A stretch of DNA of 18,777 nt, taken from NCBI GenBank assembly GCA_024636395.1, contig JAGXHD010000107.1:1-18777 (forward strand), in the 5' to 3' direction. Each line of letters starts with the position of its first letter. Position 1 is the first letter of the stretch. Of this stretch, positions 15,329 to 18,777 are shown piece by piece. This DNA is from Sulfitobacter sp. (lineage in GTDB: Bacteria; Pseudomonadota; Alphaproteobacteria; Rhodobacterales; Rhodobacteraceae). The translations under genes and the position numbers were made by a program. The notes beneath the pieces were generated by a model, which did no database searches, was not told where the DNA came from, and saw only the letters and a program-made list of their open reading frames with translations.

Positions 15329-16018
15329 ATGAAAACGAACTTTGCTAAATTTGCGATGGTATCTTCCCTGACACTCGCCGCCGTCCTGCCCGTTGCAGCA
15401 ACGGCGATGGACGCCAGCGCCGCGACCGATCTGAACATCCGTAGCGGCCCCGCCAGCAACTACACTGTTCTGGGCGTGATCCCCGGTGGCGAAACCGCAA
15501 TGCTCGACGGTTGCATCGATGACGGAAGCTGGTGCCGCGTGTCTTATGACGGTGTCGATGGCTGGGCCTATGCGCCCTATCTGACTGTGACCGCCGAAGA
15601 AGAGGCCTACGTGCTGCCGGAGCGGCCTTCTTCCGTACAGGTCAGCACGGTAACGTATGAGGACACTGGCGAGACGCTGCGGGATCAACGCGCGGGCGCA
15701 TCGGCGGGTGTCGTGATCGGTTCGCTTGCGGCTTATGCTGCCGGTGGCCCCGTGGGCGGCATCATTGCAGGCGGTATCCTTGGTGGTGCCGTCGGCTCGG
15801 CATCGGTTGAGCCCACCACGGAAACGGTGACGTATATCCAGAGCAATCCCGTCGACACAGTCTTCCTTGACGGCGAAGTTGCCGTGGGCGCTGGCGTGCC
15901 TCAGGACGTTACCCTGTACGAAATCCCTACGCAGCCGGAGTTCCGTTATGTGAACATCAACGGTCAGACGGTGCTCGTGAACCCCGAAAACAACACGATT
16001 GTGCGCGTTTTCCGCTGA
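15329..16018 (+). CDS. Exported SH3-domain protein with DUF1236-like C-terminus, 229 aa
   Basis: The frame is open from 15170, but ATG 15329 has an AAGGAG ribosome-binding site 8 nt upstream and begins a clear Sec signal peptide (residues 1-26, cleavage near ATA/MD). Residues about 30-85 form a bacterial SH3 domain (LNIRSGPASNYTVLGVIPGG, then GWAYAPYL), with two cysteines (GCIDDGSWCRV) that could form a disulfide. Residues about 121-155 are a hydrophobic glycine-zipper-like segment (AGGPVGGIIAGGILGGAVGS). The C-terminal 40 residues (FRYVNINGQTVLVNPENNTI) fit the DUF1236 pattern common in rhizobia and Rhodobacterales. Family knowledge: SH3b domains in exported proteins often bind the cell wall. 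The glycine zipper suggests membrane contact. An intrinsic terminator follows 23 nt after the stop. Confidence 0.88.
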   Translation: MKTNFAKFAMVSSLTLAAVLPVAATAMDASAATDLNIRSGPASNYTVLGVIPGGETAMLDGCIDDGSWCRVSYDGVDGWAYAPYLTVTAEEEAYVLPERPSSVQVSTVTYEDTGETLRDQRAGASAGVVIGSLAAYAAGGPVGGIIAGGILGGAVGSASVEPTTETVTYIQSNPVDTVFLDGEVAVGAGVPQDVTLYEIPTQPEFRYVNINGQTVLVNPENNTIVRVFR

Positions 16019-16041
16019 GATTTGCATCCATTGATGCAGAG

Positions 16042-16070
16042 AAAGGCCCGGCGGTTGCCGGGCCTTTTGT
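16042..16070 (+). terminator. Intrinsic terminator of the SH3/DUF1236 gene
   Basis: An 11-bp stem AAAGGCCCGGC/GCCGGGCCTTT with a GGTT loop, followed by TTGTTT, lies 23 nt after the stop codon at 16018. Confidence 0.9.
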
Positions 16071-16427
16071 TTGGACGCTCAACTGCTGCTGCGCCTTGTG
16101 GTGGACAAAGCATGAGCTGGTTTTGCTTACCAAGCGCTGGTCAAAATTCCCATTGCGGATGCATGGGACGGATCTATTGTGAAAGGCTGGCCTTGCCTGA
16201 TGGGCAGCAGCGGCGCGGAAGACGCATCCCTGGCAGTCACCACTACATCTGGCGGCCCGAGTTTTTCACCGATAACGGTGGTTATCGCCTGTGACAGAAA
16301 CGTCTGAGTTCTGTCCACATGTGCCGCACTGCGGTCCTTCGATGCCACCGGGTCATCCGGCAGCTATGCGGACAATGCTGCCGCCTGCGGCGTTGGCCAG
16401 TGATTGCATCTCCACCCTCCCCCCAGA
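16071..16427. other. Spacer of 357 bp without a supportable gene
   Basis: Contains copy 2 of the 51-bp repeat. A - strand frame of 73 codons (16127-16348, GTG start) reads PPDVVVTARDASSAPLLPIR in its middle, which looks protein-like, but it lacks a ribosome-binding site and a recognisable family; it may be a gene fragment. Confidence 0.4.
16271..16321. repeat. 51-bp diverged repeat, copy 2
   Basis: Same orientation as 14217-14267. The core dyad here is exact: GACAGAA (16293-16299) and TTCTGTC (16309-16315). The two copies flank the divergent pair of exported-protein genes, about 2.05 kb apart. Confidence 0.55.
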
Positions 16428-16859
16428 TCAGGGCGGTGCCTTTTCCACGATCAGATGCGGTGCGCCATCCGATGTTCTGCGATGGCTGCGACCGTCCACA
16501 TCAATGGTTCCACGGATGCGGTGGCGCCAGTTCGAGAAGCTCTCAAACCGGACGGTATCAACCGGCTGATCAAGCTTGATCTCTACCTGACGATGCCCTG
16601 CCGGACCTGACAAGGCGACGATTTCGCCGGTATATGCCTGACCCAGGTAATAGCCTGCCACCCGATCGCCGAAAGCAAGTTCGGGTGGCGCGTTTTGCAG
16701 GGTGAGCCGGGCATGCAGGGTATTCCAGTCTCGTGCTCCGTGTTGCCGGGCGATGAGTTCAAGCACCTGTGCATGGCTGATGACAGTGCCCCGGGCTTGC
16801 AGAGCCTGCCGGAGGGCCTTGGCCTGTGCCTTAACGGTATCGAGCGATAGCTGTGTCAT
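16428..16859 (-). CDS. Glyoxalase-related small protein, 143 aa
   Basis: Residues 8-52 (KAQAKALRQALQARGTVISH, then QVLELIARQHGARDWNTLHA) match the short helical 'glyoxalase-related' domain found in proteins annotated as glyoxalase superfamily (Pfam Glyoxalase_8 type, recalled from family knowledge). The rest is a small beta-rich domain (FGDRVAGYYLGQAYTGEIVA, then RQVEIKLDQPVDTV, near residues 63-105) with no metal-binding glyoxalase core, so glyoxalase activity should not be assumed. The ATG at 16859 overlaps the transporter's stop by 4 nt and follows an AAGGAGG ribosome-binding site, so it is translated from the transporter message. Confidence 0.78.
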   Translation of the reverse strand: MTQLSLDTVKAQAKALRQALQARGTVISHAQVLELIARQHGARDWNTLHARLTLQNAPPELAFGDRVAGYYLGQAYTGEIVALSGPAGHRQVEIKLDQPVDTVRFESFSNWRHRIRGTIDVDGRSHRRTSDGAPHLIVEKAPP

Positions 16860-18250
16860 GATCCCTCCTTGGCAAGCGGTGTTGTGGAGACAGCGTCAAA
16901 TACACGGGCCCGGAAAATGATCGTCAGAGCCAGGAAAAGCAGGGCGGCATCTGCGACAGGAAACGCAAACCAAAGACCTCGAAGCCCGGACTGCGCATTC
17001 AGGACGATGATGAGGACTGGCGTCAGAAGCCAGGGTTTTACCAGCGTCAGAACTGCGGTTCGCAGCGGATGCCCCATCGCCTGAAAATGCATGGCAATGA
17101 CGAGGATCGGCCCGGTGACGGCGTAGAGCGCTGTCATGGGGCGCATGATTGCGCCAACCGCCGTGATGACCTCCTGATCTTCGGAAAACAGCGCACCGAG
17201 TGTTTCACCAGCGAGCACGCCAGCCAGTGCCACGCCCAAGCACCACAGGAACGCGCACCCCATGGCGAGCCGTAGGGCCGCGTGCGCCCGGTCCATCCGG
17301 CCTGCGCCGACATTGTTCCCGGTGATACTCTGGGTGGTCAACGCGATGGCCATCTGCGGCAGGAAAGCCAGACCAAGGATGCGGGTCACCACCCCGTAGG
17401 CTGCGACATAAGTGTGGTGATCCGCTGCGGTGTTGCCGATGGCAAAGAGGACGGTGCTGGCCACAAGTGCCATTCCGATGAAGCTCAAGCACAATGGCAG
17501 GCCTAACGAGAGGATTTGCCGCCAGCCTGTCAGCCAGCTTGCGTGCCGGATCGCACCAAGTGGCAAAAGGGCGGGATCGTGCTTGCGCACCAACAGAAGC
17601 AGCGTCAAGCCGAGTGTTTGCGCGGCCACCGTCCCGATCGCGGATCCTGCGATTCCGAGATCGAGGATCACGATCGCAATGTAGTTTGCGGCCACGTTCA
17701 GCAGGTTCACGAACACCGACAGCAGCGCGATGAGCCCAGATCGCCCTTCGTTGCGCAGGGCATCGGCGTGCAGGCCCAGACCGAATTGCACAGGCGCACC
17801 CAGGATCAGGATCAGCAGATAATCTCTGGCAGGCCCGGCGACCGTTTCATTACCGGTGGCGAGGAATGAGACAATGCCGGGGCCCAGCGTCAGCGCGCCA
17901 AGCATCACGACCGCACTCATGGCAAGGGCCAGCCCGTGCGCACCGGCAAAAACAGCGCCCGCCTCGCTTCGTGATCCCTTGCCCAGATGCCGGGCCAGAA
18001 GGCTTGACATGCCACCACCCGCGAGAGTGGTCAGTGCTGTCAACAGCATGACCACCGGAAAGGCCAGGCTTACAGCGGCAAGAGCCTGGGCACCGATAAA
18101 ACGCCCAACAAAGATCCCATCGACCACGTTCAGCAGTCCGCCAGTTGACATGACCACCGCCATGGAAAGGGCGTTGGACAGGAACAGTCGCCTGACCGGC
18201 AGGGTCAGAAAGGGGTTTTCAATTGTATTTGCAGCGCGCCTGATAGACAT
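16856..18250 (-). CDS. MATE-family multidrug/Na+ or H+ antiporter
   Basis: 464 residues, normal for the family, with about 12 hydrophobic helices in two homologous halves. Features typical of MATE proteins: the N-terminal substrate-chamber segment NALSMAVVMSTGGLLNVVDG with VDGIFVGRFIGAQALAAVSL, a GGGMSSLLARHLGKG loop after helix 2, and the second-half counterpart TTQSITGNNVGAGRMDRA. Family knowledge: these inner-membrane transporters export cationic drugs or metabolites in exchange for Na+ or H+. A GGAGGAG ribosome-binding site lies about 8 nt before the ATG at 18250. It forms a two-gene unit with the overlapping glyoxalase-related gene. No adjacent regulator is visible inside the window. Confidence 0.92.
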   Translation of the reverse strand: MSIRRAANTIENPFLTLPVRRLFLSNALSMAVVMSTGGLLNVVDGIFVGRFIGAQALAAVSLAFPVVMLLTALTTLAGGGMSSLLARHLGKGSRSEAGAVFAGAHGLALAMSAVVMLGALTLGPGIVSFLATGNETVAGPARDYLLILILGAPVQFGLGLHADALRNEGRSGLIALLSVFVNLLNVAANYIAIVILDLGIAGSAIGTVAAQTLGLTLLLLVRKHDPALLPLGAIRHASWLTGWRQILSLGLPLCLSFIGMALVASTVLFAIGNTAADHHTYVAAYGVVTRILGLAFLPQMAIALTTQSITGNNVGAGRMDRAHAALRLAMGCAFLWCLGVALAGVLAGETLGALFSEDQEVITAVGAIMRPMTALYAVTGPILVIAMHFQAMGHPLRTAVLTLVKPWLLTPVLIIVLNAQSGLRGLWFAFPVADAALLFLALTIIFRARVFDAVSTTPLAKEGS

Positions 18251-18777
18251 CGCTCACTCCTCCAGAGAGGCATTTCAGGATGGGAGGGGGCCTGCATTAC
18301 CCACCTGCGAAATGCTTCGAGGGTGAGATGTCGTCTCGTTCCGGGCTTCACCGTGACTCGCGTCTGCAGGCGGCAGGTGCCCGGCACCTTGCCGCTGAGG
18401 TACAAGAAACCCGCCTATAAGGCAATATGCGACACTGAAGACACCTCAGCTTCTGTTCTCGAAATGCCGCATAGTCAATAATGGGATGTACCGGCTGCCA
18501 TGCAGCACTGCAGCACCCGGTTTTTTTGTCCCGAACGGCCTTCAGCGCCGCTTCGGTTGAGCGCTGCACCCCCAAAGCGGACCCACAGACCTTGCAAGAA
18601 TCTGCGCATTCCGTCGTTGCGCAGGCAACGGCCATCGACATTCTCGGCCCATATCTGACCTTGGCTGGGGCCGGCTACGCCGCGACGCAGCTTCACCGAA
18701 CCGGCTATTCGTCCATCGCGGAGCATTTTTAGTGCCTGGATGACCGCTGAGCGGGACCTTCCGGCCCTTCGCCGCGA
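18251..18777. other. 527 bp at the window end without a supportable gene
   Basis: Should contain the promoter of the MATE gene on the - strand; I could not pick out convincing boxes. Open frames of about 83 codons exist on both strands between 18475 and 18732, but neither has a ribosome-binding site or a family I recognise. A T7 run at 18522-18528 is the only notable local tract. Confidence 0.4.

Noticed and set aside
17501..17513. GCCTAACGAGAGG inside the MATE gene, identical to 13 bases at 12769-12781 near the recombinase operon
   Set aside because: A 13-mer shared by chance is expected in a window of this size when both strands are considered, and here it lies within coding sequence without any dyad.
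18475..18732. Open frames of about 83 codons on both strands near the window end
   Set aside because: No ribosome-binding site or family signature; could be remnants, but nothing supports a call.

Overview
The window looks like chromosome or a large plasmid of a marine Roseobacter-type alphaproteobacterium (Rhodobacterales). This is an inference from codon usage, fairly high GC, and the gene types present: a single-chain acyl-CoA carboxylase, a DUF1236/SH3 secreted protein, and a glyoxalase-related small protein. No rRNA, tRNA or CRISPR array was seen.

Left part (1-8010), a catabolic operon on the + strand. A 5'-truncated AMP-forming acyl-CoA ligase overlaps a second, complete acyl-CoA ligase by 4 nt. 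Six bases later comes a 1096-residue acyl-CoA carboxylase that carries biotin carboxylase, biotinyl and carboxyltransferase domains in one chain. A GntR/FCD regulator follows. The logic is activation of a carboxylic acid to its CoA thioester and then biotin-dependent carboxylation; the substrate cannot be read from the sequence. A decayed HSL-type esterase (frameshift, four in-frame stops, lost C-terminus) ends this block.

Middle part (about 8100-13550), a probable mobile or formerly mobile module. Two tyrosine recombinases (612 and 431 aa) overlap by 4 nt on the - strand. Downstream are two overlapping small genes of unknown function (125 and 140 aa), separated from the recombinases by a 391-bp gap that holds a 27-bp-arm hairpin. 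Divergent from the recombinases is a 138-aa putative HTH protein. The 525 bp between the divergent genes are packed with palindromes. Two of these are related copies with 12-nt loops, the same internal A/C mismatch and a compensatory stem change. The layout recalls the Tn554 tnpA/tnpB/tnpC arrangement, but I cannot show homology and the ends of the element are not identified.

Right part (13550-18777). An amber-interrupted hypothetical gene is followed by two divergently transcribed exported proteins (177 aa on -, 229 aa SH3/DUF1236 on +). They share a 273-bp spacer with a 24-bp palindrome, each has its own terminator, and the pair is flanked by two diverged 51-bp direct repeats. Next, on the - strand, are a MATE-family efflux transporter and a glyoxalase-related small protein, overlapping by 4 nt. 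The last 527 bp hold no gene I can support.
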